A stretch of DNA of 64,000 nt from Rhodanobacteraceae bacterium. Lineage in GTDB: Bacteria; Pseudomonadota; Gammaproteobacteria; Xanthomonadales; Rhodanobacteraceae. The translations under genes and the position numbers were made by a program. The stretch lies in the NCBI GenBank assembly GCA_030167125.1, contig CP126531.1, forward strand, positions 2,458,578 through 2,522,577, given 5' to 3'. Below, piece by piece: positions 1 through 8,925 of the stretch (position 1 is its first letter; every line of letters begins with the position of its first letter). The notes beneath the pieces are model-generated. The model was not told where the DNA came from. It made no database searches and saw only the letters and a list, made by a program, of their open reading frames with translations.

Positions 1-2172
1 GGACGCCGGCTGGAACGTTGCACTGGTCAAAACGTGCTCCTTGCCGAAGGTCTGGACGGTGACGTCGATTGTCAATGCCCCTCGATGCTCGTCGTCGTTG
101 GATATGTTCGCAAAGCTGAACACGGCTTGATACGGCCCGGGATCCAAGGTTTCATATGGACCGTATGCAATGTTGCCTTGTTCGTTCTGGTCCGCGTTAA
201 TCACAATCCTGTCGGCAGGCGTCAAAAGCACGCGACCGGTCAGGTGCTCGAAGGCTCCCCCGGGCAGGAATTGCAGGCCCTGTTTGAGTTCTTCCAGTGA
301 CTTTGCTTTCATCGAGTCCATTTTGATGCGCTGAATGCCACGAGATGCGCAAAACGACCCCAAGGGGAAGAATGCGTAATCGCCGTCTTCACTAACCGTC
401 GGAGCCGTACCCAGTGCGACTTGCCACTGCTCCGCCAGCGTGGCGGGATCTTTCAGCATGTTCAGCTGCAACAACACGCCCGCGAAACCATATCTGCACA
501 GGTAATCCGCAGCCTGATCGGCCGGCAACGCCGAGGCTGCCCTCAGCCATTGCGCCTGGACGGATAGCCTGTCCCCACCATACGTGAAGTGCAAATTACG
601 GGTATTGACATAAGGGCGCAGCATCTCCGTGTAGTAAACGCCTGGAAGTACGAAGCCCGAGTAGTGGTGGACGACGAACGGCAGCTGGAATATCCGCGAA
701 CCGGCGGGCAACCGTTTCTGCAGGGTGCCAAAGAAAATCTTGTCGCTTCGAAAATGGCCATCTCGCTGCTGCGTGACCGTGTAAGGCACTTGGTCCCACA
801 GCGCAAAGGCGAATACGGCGGCACCTGCGAACCAGATCAATGCAAATCGCCTCCAGCCGACGAACGCAATGACCGACACGCAGCGTTGCAACAGCCAAAA
901 CGTCGTGAAGTAGGCGGAAAATCCGATGAACACGATGATACGGTCCCAGCCGCGTGCCTGGGTCAGCAAGGATCCCGGGCCAAGCACAACCGCACTCGCA
1001 GTGGATATCAACGAGCTAAACCCACCCATTGACGCAAATAGCACCGCCATCAAGACAATCAATCCAAGCTTTCCCGCTCGGCCCAACCGCATCTTTGCAA
1101 CGGGACTCAATGCAAAAGCGATGCAGGACAAAAAGCCTACTCCGCCAATGAAACCAAGTGTGGTCGTGTTGTTTTCATTGTTCAAAGGATTGGCCACGTC
1201 ATACATGTGCCGCAGCGAAGCGAGCACGCTCCATCGATGTCCCTGTACAGGAAGCAGCATCTGCGCGATCTTGAGCGGATAACGTTCTGCACCACCATAA
1301 TCACTTATGGATTGATTGTTGAGCCCAAGTGCTAAATCAGGCGCAGCCAGATGGTGCGCCAAGACGTGCTTGAACACCAGTACCGCGCAAGCAAACACCG
1401 CCAATCCCCAGCCCGCAAGAAGTGGCCGCCAGCTTTTCCGACAGGCCGCCGCAAAAGGGGCGACAGATGCCACCAGACATGCGAAGAAAAATTGCTGATA
1501 CGGATTGAACGATGTGAGAAACGTGAGCAATAGCAGCGCGCCCCAGAGTCGGCTGTCGCGCCATGTGAACTGCCATCGATCACCGTTCCATCTACAAGCC
1601 AGCGGGCGCGCAGACCACAAGCTGAGCATCAGGAGAATCATCAGCGGAACGAAGTAGTACATCGACTCCAGCAGATGATTTTCGGCGCGCTGAAAATGGT
1701 AGGGCATCAATGCAAACAGGCTGGCCGCGCCGAATCGGAAAGGATCGCGCAGGCCAAGGCGACCATATGCCCAATATCCAGACCCGAAAACCAGCAGGAA
1801 GCTGAGGAGATAGGCCAGATTGAGCGTCTTGGCCGCTCCGTTGCCACCGATTAATTTTGCGATCCAGATCAGGTTCGAGTCGGACTGAAACAAAGCGTTA
1901 TAGACATACTGGCCACGTTCGGAATGTGCCAACTCGAACGGCGCCCGCATTCGAATATCGAAATCGTTGGCAACGTAGTCATGCGCTTGGTAGGCAAGCT
2001 TTTCCAGCGCATCGCCCGAATACTCGAAAGGGCGATGCATGCTCAGGTTACCGAGGTCTCCAACCCAGTAGAACAACGCGATGAAAGCAGCCAGCGCGAT
2101 CACGCCGTGCAATACACCCTTCGCCAGATGGCGCTTGCGCCCTCCGACGGAGCGGTCTCGCATCATGAGCAT
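1..2172 (-). CDS. large polytopic membrane protein, YfhO/GT-C-like (C-terminus beyond window)
   Basis: An open frame with no stop runs from an ATG at 2172 off the left edge, so about 724 residues are visible. In-frame ATGs also lie at 2166 and 2163. The first two thirds are strongly hydrophobic with many membrane segments, the first near residues 22-38. An early extracytoplasmic loop contains YHFQRAENHL, and the last 200 or so visible residues look soluble. A multi-spanning half followed by an extracytoplasmic domain fits YfhO-like or GT-C glycosyltransferases that use lipid-linked sugars, but no catalytic motif is certain. It is the last visible gene of the minus-strand glycan block, directly after an UPF0104-type protein. 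Codon third positions look less GC-biased than in the core genes, which suggests acquired DNA. The coding call is firm; the function is inference. Confidence 0.8.
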   Translation of the reverse strand, partial: MLMMRDRSVGGRKRHLAKGVLHGVIALAAFIALFYWVGDLGNLSMHRPFEYSGDALEKLAYQAHDYVANDFDIRMRAPFELAHSERGQYVYNALFQSDSNLIWIAKLIGGNGAAKTLNLAYLLSFLLVFGSGYWAYGRLGLRDPFRFGAASLFALMPYHFQRAENHLLESMYYFVPLMILLMLSLWSARPLACRWNGDRWQFTWRDSRLWGALLLLTFLTSFNPYQQFFFACLVASVAPFAAACRKSWRPLLAGWGLAVFACAVLVFKHVLAHHLAAPDLALGLNNQSISDYGGAERYPLKIAQMLLPVQGHRWSVLASLRHMYDVANPLNNENNTTTLGFIGGVGFLSCIAFALSPVAKMRLGRAGKLGLIVLMAVLFASMGGFSSLISTASAVVLGPGSLLTQARGWDRIIVFIGFSAYFTTFWLLQRCVSVIAFVGWRRFALIWFAGAAVFAFALWDQVPYTVTQQRDGHFRSDKIFFGTLQKRLPAGSRIFQLPFVVHHYSGFVLPGVYYTEMLRPYVNTRNLHFTYGGDRLSVQAQWLRAASALPADQAADYLCRYGFAGVLLQLNMLKDPATLAEQWQVALGTAPTVSEDGDYAFFPLGSFCASRGIQRIKMDSMKAKSLEELKQGLQFLPGGAFEHLTGRVLLTPADRIVINADQNEQGNIAYGPYETLDPGPYQAVFSFANISNDDEHRGALTIDVTVQTFGKEHVLTSATFQPAS

Positions 2173-2363
2173 CTCTGACCCGTCTTAGCCAACTTGAGCG
2201 CCTCGTTGCACTGCCGGACCAAGCCGAGGCCATAATCCGGGCCGAGCAGGTGCAGTGGGCGGCTTCTCATCTTCTTGTCCAAGATGCCGTCTCCTGCAAA
2301 CTTACTGTGCAAAGTGGTTCTTCCAAAATCAATTCGCCGAAACAGAACACGTACTCCGTCCAT
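2163..2363 (-). CDS. small 66-residue hypothetical ORF linking two membrane-protein genes
   Basis: The ATG at 2363 overlaps the stop of the upstream UPF0104-type gene (TGATG), and its own TGA at 2165-2163 overlaps the start region of the next gene. It would therefore be coupled at both ends. The product is basic, has no membrane segment and matches no family I recognise. Codon use is not clearly that of a real gene. It may be a genuine small protein, a decayed remnant, or a chance frame in a 190-base gap. Confidence 0.3.
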   Translation of the reverse strand: MDGVRVLFRRIDFGRTTLHSKFAGDGILDKKMRSRPLHLLGPDYGLGLVRQCNEALKLAKTGQRCS

Positions 2364-3319
2364 CAACGGCCGCTCGAGTGATGCGAAGCATCCGATGATG
2401 CACGAACTCGATTTAGCAAGGAAACCAATTCCAGACCTCCACCGACCAGCGCCGCGACCAGTGCCGCCCCCAGGATGACGAACGATAAGGACAATGCCGC
2501 GCTGGCTTTGTACCCGAACAGCGCCAGCAGGCCTACGTAACCTCCTTCCCGAAGGCCCAAGCCGGCCACGCTGACGGGCAACAGCATCAGCAGCGATACA
2601 CCAGCATAAATAACCGTCCAATCCGCCCAACCGAGTTTGATGCCCAAGTCGTCGCCCAGCAGCACCTGCATCGCTATGCAGACCCCATGGAACAAGATCG
2701 CCGGCAGCATCGCGGCAAGCAGCATGCCCGGTCGGCGTAGCTGGTCGTGCAGCGCAAGGCTGAACTCGTGGATAAAAGCAGCGATTCGCCCACGGCGACC
2801 CGCCAGCAGGCGCTCAATCAGGAGTCCGCGAAACAGGGGGCTTCCTATCGCCGCTCCACCTGTTGCCACACCTATGGCGCCGCAAATGAAGAAAAGGCGC
2901 AATGGCATCGGCAATCGAGTCGAGTACAACGATGCGATCGCACTGGCAATGAATAGCGCGAGCAAACCGAGCCCACGATCCAGCACTGTCGCGGCCTCGG
3001 CGTGCCCTGCCCGCGAGGATTGCCTTCCCAACCGGTACGCCTTGACTACATCGCCGGCGATTTGTCCCGGCAGGATCGTAGCGTAGAACTTCGCGATAAA
3101 CGTCACGTACAACAGATCGCGATATCGGAATTCCGGCAACAGGCACCATTGCCTTACGGCAGCAATCCCCCAACACGCCAGCGACAGGCTTACGACCGCC
3201 CAGAGCGTGACCGCATGGAATAGGCGCATGTGTGCGCCGATCTCGCCCAGTGGCACTCGCCATAAGAGCAACGCGAGCAGCACGCAGGAAACAATTATCT
3301 TGAGCAAAAGTCTTTTCAT
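2363..3319 (-). CDS. UPF0104 / lysylphosphatidylglycerol synthase-type membrane protein (flippase-like)
   Basis: A 318-residue integral membrane protein with about eight hydrophobic segments. The ATG at 3319 gives an N-terminus MKRLLLK leading straight into the first membrane helix; longer frames add a hydrophilic extension that looks non-coding. The family signature is seen near residues 85-105 (ATILPGQIAGDVVKAY, the usual LPG..GGD..R pattern) and in the glycine-rich segment near VAGLGLREGG. Members of PF03706 are found in bacterial glycolipid and O-antigen loci, where a role in moving or anchoring lipid-linked intermediates is proposed but rarely proven. Here it follows a GT2 gene by 111 bases and is overlapped by the next ORF, so it is probably part of the same operon. 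Confidence 0.8.
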   Translation of the reverse strand: MKRLLLKIIVSCVLLALLLWRVPLGEIGAHMRLFHAVTLWAVVSLSLACWGIAAVRQWCLLPEFRYRDLLYVTFIAKFYATILPGQIAGDVVKAYRLGRQSSRAGHAEAATVLDRGLGLLALFIASAIASLYSTRLPMPLRLFFICGAIGVATGGAAIGSPLFRGLLIERLLAGRRGRIAAFIHEFSLALHDQLRRPGMLLAAMLPAILFHGVCIAMQVLLGDDLGIKLGWADWTVIYAGVSLLMLLPVSVAGLGLREGGYVGLLALFGYKASAALSLSFVILGAALVAALVGGGLELVSLLNRVRASSDASHHSSGR

Positions 3320-3430
3320 GCGCCGCTCGGTAGCGTGGTGATCATCAAGCGCTCTCGAAGCACATGTCGGCGGCAAATGGTCCGTGGTACCGAAACTCCG
3401 TGCCACAGGAAGCATGCCGCATGGACAATA

Positions 3431-4186
3431 TCAGCGGCTCCATCGGTGCCCGAGCTGGCGAAGCGCAATGTCACAACGGTGGGTAAAACGAACAACGCCT
3501 CCGAAACGGGCAAGTTGTCTGCGGTAGCCCGTGTAATCACGGGAGCGGCTTGATGTGGATTGCTCGTGGACACGATGGAAAACGTGCGGACGCGACATGA
3601 ATGCGCAACGTCCCGTACACCGCAGATCGAGCAGATGGATTACGTCTGATCCTGGATACATTGGATCTGGAAAAGGGTGATCAATGAGGGACTGTCGCCG
3701 ATAAATAACCCCGGAACGCGTGGCAAACGAGCCGAGCAATGGCCACCACACCGGTGGGTGACCCGGTACAAACCTTCCGAACCAGCGCGAACCGCTCCTG
3801 AGCAGCGCCGAATTGCTTTCCACGCCGGTGATTACAAGGGTGTTGTCGGCGGCCAAGGCAGGCGCAATCTGCGCGTAATAATCTCGCTCAACCAACACGT
3901 CATCCCCATCCAGCAACTGCAGCCACTTGCCTCGGGTCTCATTGACGAGTCTGTTGTATGCACTGGCGATGCCGAGATTGCGTTCGTTCGCGATAACGCG
4001 CATCGGAATAGGTAGCGTGGCCGTTTCGACGAACATGCGCACCTTTTGCAACGAATCATCAGACGACGCATCGTCAAGAAAGACAATTTCACCGGGAACC
4101 CGTTCAAGGCTGCGCAGGCACTCGAACAATCCTTCGAGGAATGGCGACGCGTTGTATACCGGGACAGCTAGCGAAATATCAGTCAT
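3431..4186 (-). CDS. family 2 glycosyltransferase
   Basis: A 251-residue GT-A fold enzyme of family GT2. The N-terminus is the classic nucleotide-sugar binding strand (ISLAVPVYNASPFLEG), followed by FLDDASSDDS and, near residue 100, the metal-binding LDGDDVLV, which contains the DxD-type motif. It has no membrane segment and probably works at the cytoplasmic face on a growing glycan. The start at 4186 overlaps the upstream methyltransferase stop by 8 bases (ATGACTGA), so the two are probably co-translated. The sugar and the acceptor cannot be read from sequence. Confidence 0.85.
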   Translation of the reverse strand: MTDISLAVPVYNASPFLEGLFECLRSLERVPGEIVFLDDASSDDSLQKVRMFVETATLPIPMRVIANERNLGIASAYNRLVNETRGKWLQLLDGDDVLVERDYYAQIAPALAADNTLVITGVESNSALLRSGSRWFGRFVPGHPPVWWPLLGSFATRSGVIYRRQSLIDHPFPDPMYPGSDVIHLLDLRCTGRCAFMSRPHVFHRVHEQSTSSRSRDYTGYRRQLARFGGVVRFTHRCDIALRQLGHRWSR

Positions 4187-5111
4187 GGCGCGTGGCGGTC
4201 GCCAGCAAAGTAGTCGAGCCGCGGCACAATACATCCAGTCCGATCTGGAACGGATAGCCGGCCAACCCGACCAGACTCGTATTGCCCGATCCCATGCCGG
4301 TCATGTAACGCAAGGAACCGCCCATCATCGGATGGTGCGCAAAGCGCACAGCGGGATGACGGAACCCCGCGCGCTCCAGGACACCCACGAGACTAACGCG
4401 ATCGAAATGGAACAAGTGGCGCGGCAAGTAATAGCCGGAATAGTAGCGCCCGAACAATCGCGCCCAAATGCTGTGCCGGTTAGGCACTTCGATAAACAAA
4501 CGGCCTCCCGGGTTTAGCGAAGCAGCGAGGTCGGACAGCAGTCGCAGCGGTCGTGAATGGTGCTCCAGTACATGCCTCAGGAAGATCGCGTCATAGTGGC
4601 CAGGATCGAGATGCCACGCGGCGTTGATCCGATAGGTTACAGCCGGGCCGGCATCCGCAATTGCAGGCGGCGCAACTTCGTGGAAATCGACTGCGGTCAC
4701 TTGCAACGATCGGGCAGCCCTGCGGCCGTACCGCAACAACCCACGAACCAAAGCCCCATCGCCGCAGCCATAATCAAGCACGGCGAAAGGCATCCCGTCA
4801 TCGGCCGTGCCCCGCCCCAGGTGGCGCGCGAGATATCGGTCGATAGCGTAACTGCGCAACCTCTGAGCCAATCCTCCAGCATTCGGGAAGTCCGCGCTGG
4901 TGCGTTGCGCGTAGAGCTTCGGCAACTCCTGTTCAAGGGGTCGCGGATTCGTGAAAGCTACGCTGCAATTGGTGCACTCATCGATGCCGTATTCCCCGGT
5001 GTGGGACTCATGATCAGGCGCCGTGAGAATGCGCCGAAAATCGCCGCTGCCGCAGATCGGGCAGCGATCGAGAGTTTCCGTTTGCAATATCAGCGCGGAT
5101 TCGCGGGCCAT
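4179..5111 (-). CDS. class I SAM-dependent methyltransferase with N-terminal zinc ribbon
   Basis: A 310-residue protein. Residues 17-50 hold two CxxC pairs (CPIC and CTNC), a putative zinc-binding knuckle common in methyltransferases of sugar clusters. The SAM-binding motif I is VLDYGCGDGALV near residue 112, followed by an acidic post-I strand (VTAVDFHEV). The motif LRHVLEHHSRP near residue 178 is typical of this family. C-terminal hydrophobic stretches may allow peripheral membrane contact. Likely roles are methylation of a sugar nucleotide or of a glycan in the O-chain or side-branch pathway. It lies between two GT2 genes and overlaps the downstream one by 8 bases. Confidence 0.85.
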   Translation of the reverse strand: MARESALILQTETLDRCPICGSGDFRRILTAPDHESHTGEYGIDECTNCSVAFTNPRPLEQELPKLYAQRTSADFPNAGGLAQRLRSYAIDRYLARHLGRGTADDGMPFAVLDYGCGDGALVRGLLRYGRRAARSLQVTAVDFHEVAPPAIADAGPAVTYRINAAWHLDPGHYDAIFLRHVLEHHSRPLRLLSDLAASLNPGGRLFIEVPNRHSIWARLFGRYYSGYYLPRHLFHFDRVSLVGVLERAGFRHPAVRFAHHPMMGGSLRYMTGMGSGNTSLVGLAGYPFQIGLDVLCRGSTTLLATATRHD

Positions 5112-5196
5112 GGTGAACCACCGGGAGCTTGCGGAATGATCGAGTTGCGCCGAACACGCGAAATCGCGGGAGCACTAGTCAAGCATAAGCGCTTCA

Positions 5197-6186
5197 TCAG
5201 GTGCCGCCTTCCAGATACGCTGGGCCGACTATGCGCGCGACCCTGTACACCGGTTTCGCCTGCGACTCGTGATAAGTACGATTCAACATCTCCGCAAGCA
5301 GGCCCATAAGGATGCTGAGCACACCGACAGCCCCGAGAAACACGCACAGCAGGGGCAATGGTGTCCGATTGAACATCGTCCCTTGGAACAGCTTCAGCGC
5401 GACCGCCCAAATCCCGGCCAGAAAACCCGCGAAGATGCTCAACAGACCGAATCCGCCAAACACATAAATCGGCTTGCTCGAATAACGAAACAAAAATTTC
5501 ACCACGATCAAATCGAGCACGACCTTCACCACACGTTCCAGCCCATACTTGGATTCGCCGTGCAGCCGCGGATGATGGGTGACGGACATTTCCGTGACAC
5601 GGGCGCCATTCCAGGCCGCATAGATGGGCACGAAACGATGCATCTCGCCGTAAAGCTTCACGCCCTCAAGCACGTCTCGCCGATACGCCTTGAGCGAACA
5701 GCCATAGTCGTGCAAGCGCACCCCGGAAACGCGTGAGATCAACGTATTGGCGAGCCGACTCGGCAGGTTGCGCTTGATCGCGTGGTCTTGGCGGTCCTTG
5801 CGCCAGCCGGAGACCACGTCGAATCCCTCATCGAGTTTCGCAAGCAGTCGCCCAATGTCCGCGGGATCATTCTGCAGGTCGCCGTCCATCGGCACGATGA
5901 TCTCGCCGCGCGCATGGTCCATGCCTGCCATCATCGCCGCAGTCTGTCCGTAGTTGCGCGCGAAATGCACCACCGAGACACGCGCGTCACGGGCAGCGAT
6001 TGCATCCAGCACCTCGCCAGAGCCATCTCGACTACCGTCGTTCACGAAGACAAGTTCCCAGGGCTTGGCGAGTGCCGCCATCGCGGCGCAAACCTTTTCA
6101 TACAGCGGCCTAATGTTGTCCCTCTCATCGAATATGGGCACCGTAATGGTCAGCTTTGGCACTTCCGCGCCATGTGTTGAATTCAT
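5197..6186 (-). CDS. GtrB/DPM1-like polyprenyl-phosphate glycosyltransferase
   Basis: A 329-residue GT2 enzyme of the dolichol-phosphate-mannose synthase type. Seen are TITVPIFDERDNI at the N-terminus, FVNDGSRDGS near residue 51, MDGDLQNDP (metal site) near residue 99, and QDHAIKRNLPSRLAN of the acceptor region. Two C-terminal transmembrane helices lie near residues 230-255 and 265-295. Enzymes of this build transfer a sugar from a nucleotide donor to undecaprenyl phosphate at the inner face of the membrane. The product is then flipped and used by GT-C proteins, which fits the large membrane proteins and GtrA in this locus. A ribosome site GGAGCT lies just before the ATG. The sugar is unknown. 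Confidence 0.88.
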   Translation of the reverse strand: MNSTHGAEVPKLTITVPIFDERDNIRPLYEKVCAAMAALAKPWELVFVNDGSRDGSGEVLDAIAARDARVSVVHFARNYGQTAAMMAGMDHARGEIIVPMDGDLQNDPADIGRLLAKLDEGFDVVSGWRKDRQDHAIKRNLPSRLANTLISRVSGVRLHDYGCSLKAYRRDVLEGVKLYGEMHRFVPIYAAWNGARVTEMSVTHHPRLHGESKYGLERVVKVVLDLIVVKFLFRYSSKPIYVFGGFGLLSIFAGFLAGIWAVALKLFQGTMFNRTPLPLLCVFLGAVGVLSILMGLLAEMLNRTYHESQAKPVYRVARIVGPAYLEGGT

Positions 6187-6239
6187 GCAAAAGCTCCAGT
6201 CCGGAGGAACACATTTCCGGCTGCCTTGGCAGCAGGCCT

Positions 6240-8723
6240 TCAGTTCAAGCTAAGAATCTTCGCCAAGTCCGCCGATGCCTCGCCCCAACCCCGGATGCGG
6301 ATGGATGCTGGATCGCCAGGCGCATTGTCGTCGAGCGCAAGGATTACTGCATCCGTCAGCGCCGCCGCATCGCCCACCGGGAAATAGGTGGCGCCGTCCC
6401 CGGCGATCTCATGGAACACTGCAATGTCGCTCACCAGTAGCGGGATGCCCAGGCTGCTCGCTTCGATCAGCGGCAACCCGAAACCCTCCCATATCGAAGC
6501 CTGGATCAACGCGGCGGATCCCTCGAGCAGATGCCGCACATCGATGTCGCCGGCTCCTCGCAGCCAGAAAAGCCTCTGGTTGAATTCGGGACTTTGGTTG
6601 ATGCGTTCGGCCAATGCATCCACGTTCCACCCCCGCTTGCCGGCGACCACCAGCGCCACGTCCACGCCCCGCGCCCACAGCGATTCGAAGGCATCGATTA
6701 TCGTGCCGTAATCCTTGCGAGGTTCCACCGTGCCCAGGCCCATGAAATACGGCCGCTGTCCTATCGCGCGTCGCACCGCCAAACATGCTTCGGAAGGACT
6801 GTCCTCGTGGGCCGGTTCCATATCGCACCCGAGGTGAACGCTGCGGGTCCAGGGACGCCGGCCGCCGGCATCAATGACGCCGTCCATGAACGACTCCAGG
6901 TCGTTCCGCGTCGCTTCGGAAATGCAGACAAACCCGTCTGCCGTGCGAATCGCGTGGACGAGCCAGGTACGGAATGCCGGCAGCACGTCGGGATCGCATG
7001 TTTCGGGAAAGCGTATCGGGATCAGGTCGTAGACCATCCACACCACTTCGCCGCCCGCTGCGTGTACGCGCGCATGCAGCTCATCGAAGCGCTCCGGCAG
7101 CCACCAAGAGGAGTCGAGCATGAACACGAGATCCGACGGCTGCACCCGTACCGGCGTGTCCGGACCCGCACAAGTCAGGCCCAAGCGATCCCTGGCGAAC
7201 TCGCGCGCGTAAACGATGCCGTGGTCCGTCCAGCAAAACGGCTCGACCTCGAACGTTCCGCTTGCACGCGCAATGGCCAGCAGGCCCGCGAGGAATTTCC
7301 TCGTCACGCGCTGGATGCCGGTTTTCGCGTCGAGCCGCTTGATTTCCGTGATGTCGACGAGCACGCGGCGCCGGCCGCGCGAGGCAATCGCGCGCAATCC
7401 GTCTTCGAGCGCACGCTCTCCCGAGCGCTCGGCTTCCATGCACGCATCCGCCATCAGCTCGATGTCCTGCTGGTCCGGCCATGATCCCGCGGCGGCAACT
7501 GCGTCGTATGCGCGCGTACCCCGGAGTCCAAGGCCATGCAAGGCCTCCGCAGCCTTGCGTGCGGTCTTGGTCCAGGTGAACATGAGGGCGTGTTCGCGCG
7601 CACCGTGGCGCACCTTCTCGCGAAACGCCTCGTCCGTCAGGATCCGGCTCAACAGCGCAACGCCTTCGCGCAGTGAATCGGGATCGAACTGGAAACCCGG
7701 TGCATGGACCACTTCGGGCAATGCGCCCGCGTTGGAGGAAACGACGGGGGCGCCGAGGGCCATGGCTTCCAGCACGGGAAGGCCGAAGCCCTCGTAGTGC
7801 GAAGGGAAATACAGCACACGGCATTCGCGGTACAGCAGCGCGAGGGTCGCGTCATCCACCCGCCCCAGCACGCGCACATGGCCACGCAGGGACGCGTGCT
7901 CCTGCTCGAGTGCCTGCTCGACGTCTTCACCGGCCTGCGTCAACACCAGATCATGGGCATTGCGCAGATCCTCCGGCAGCTCGGCGAAAGCCTTCAGGGC
8001 GCCCAACGTGTTCTTGCGCCAATCACCGTTGCCCACCGTCAGCACGAACGGCCGCATGATTCCGAGTTCCTGCAGGCGCCGGTCGCCTTCCTGTTTGCCG
8101 TAGGGGCAAACGAGTCTCTCGTCGAAGCCCGCACCAATGACTACGATGCGCTCCTCGGGAATTCCCAAATGCTCGATCAAATCCCGTTTCGTGGCCTCGG
8201 AAATGGACAGGATCAAATCGAATCGCAGAAGATCATCCAACCGGGCACGGTACCAGTCGGTGACGAAGTACCCTTCGAGCAGATAGCGATCGGGAAACAG
8301 CAGCGGGATCAGGTCGTAACCCACGACGGCCGTCGGTATGTTCCCGAGGATCGACCAGTCGAGCTCCGTGCTGTGGGGGGTTCCGGTTTCGAACAGGCTG
8401 CAGATCAACAGCACGTCCGGCTGCAACGAGGCATAGAAACGCGATCTCATCCGGCCTGCCAGCTTGCGGATCGGCGGCGACGCATCCGCGTGTTGCATCG
8501 TGGGGTATCCGTACCCGACCACCTTCGCGTCCACGCGCCGGTGGTGAAGTTCGTTGCGCAGGTCGCGTGCGCGGCAGGCATCCGCCATGTCGATCGCGAC
8601 GATCAATTCGTCGTCTTCGTTGAGTTCGAAAGCAAGGGCCTGGACCAGGCTCATTGCATAGCGGCCAATGCCCCGGTCGCGAGAATTGGTCTGGCATGCC
8701 TGTAGATCAACCACCAATCGCAC
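6240..8723 (-). CDS. tandem (two-domain) GT4 glycosyltransferase
   Basis: An 827-residue protein made of two GT-B glycosyltransferase modules. Each half carries the family 4 donor-site signature: EGFGLPVLEAMALG near residue 315 and EGFGLPLIEASSLG near residue 765. The join is near residues 400-440. Start is GTG at 8723, chosen because GGAGGTACCA precedes it at ideal spacing and because the N-terminus (RLVVDLQACQ) is typical. Such two-domain proteins in O-antigen loci, for example WbdA of E. coli O9a, add alternating linkages of a homopolymer. That comparison is by architecture only. With GDP-D-rhamnose made nearby, a rhamnosyl- or mannosyltransferase role is plausible. Confidence 0.9.
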   Translation of the reverse strand: MRLVVDLQACQTNSRDRGIGRYAMSLVQALAFELNEDDELIVAIDMADACRARDLRNELHHRRVDAKVVGYGYPTMQHADASPPIRKLAGRMRSRFYASLQPDVLLICSLFETGTPHSTELDWSILGNIPTAVVGYDLIPLLFPDRYLLEGYFVTDWYRARLDDLLRFDLILSISEATKRDLIEHLGIPEERIVVIGAGFDERLVCPYGKQEGDRRLQELGIMRPFVLTVGNGDWRKNTLGALKAFAELPEDLRNAHDLVLTQAGEDVEQALEQEHASLRGHVRVLGRVDDATLALLYRECRVLYFPSHYEGFGLPVLEAMALGAPVVSSNAGALPEVVHAPGFQFDPDSLREGVALLSRILTDEAFREKVRHGAREHALMFTWTKTARKAAEALHGLGLRGTRAYDAVAAAGSWPDQQDIELMADACMEAERSGERALEDGLRAIASRGRRRVLVDITEIKRLDAKTGIQRVTRKFLAGLLAIARASGTFEVEPFCWTDHGIVYAREFARDRLGLTCAGPDTPVRVQPSDLVFMLDSSWWLPERFDELHARVHAAGGEVVWMVYDLIPIRFPETCDPDVLPAFRTWLVHAIRTADGFVCISEATRNDLESFMDGVIDAGGRRPWTRSVHLGCDMEPAHEDSPSEACLAVRRAIGQRPYFMGLGTVEPRKDYGTIIDAFESLWARGVDVALVVAGKRGWNVDALAERINQSPEFNQRLFWLRGAGDIDVRHLLEGSAALIQASIWEGFGLPLIEASSLGIPLLVSDIAVFHEIAGDGATYFPVGDAAALTDAVILALDDNAPGDPASIRIRGWGEASADLAKILSLN

Positions 8724-8925
8724 TGGTACCTCCCCGGTACAGCTCCATCATCACCATTCCGATCTCGAGGATGCCGGCTCGACGCAGACGCAGGCGCAAA
8801 GCTCCGTCCGGACGAACCGGTCCGCGAACGGGCCATTCTAGTGCGCCCGCGAGACGTGCCTGCCCGGCTTGGCTTGCCGCATCGCGCCGGGCACGAAGCT
8901 CAATGGTGCACAGCCTTGCGCGCAA
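8707..8925 (-). CDS. candidate 72-residue ORF between two glycan genes
   Basis: An ATG-initiated frame starts inside the end of the upstream methyltransferase gene and ends just inside the tandem GT gene, filling a 176-base gap. The product is arginine-rich (GALRLRLRRAGILEIG in its second half) and has no recognised domain. The good ribosome site of the next gene lies in its tail. It could be a coupling leader peptide, a remnant of a sugar-binding domain, or chance. Confidence 0.2.
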   Translation of the reverse strand: MRARLCTIELRARRDAASQAGQARLAGALEWPVRGPVRPDGALRLRLRRAGILEIGMVMMELYRGGTSAIGG

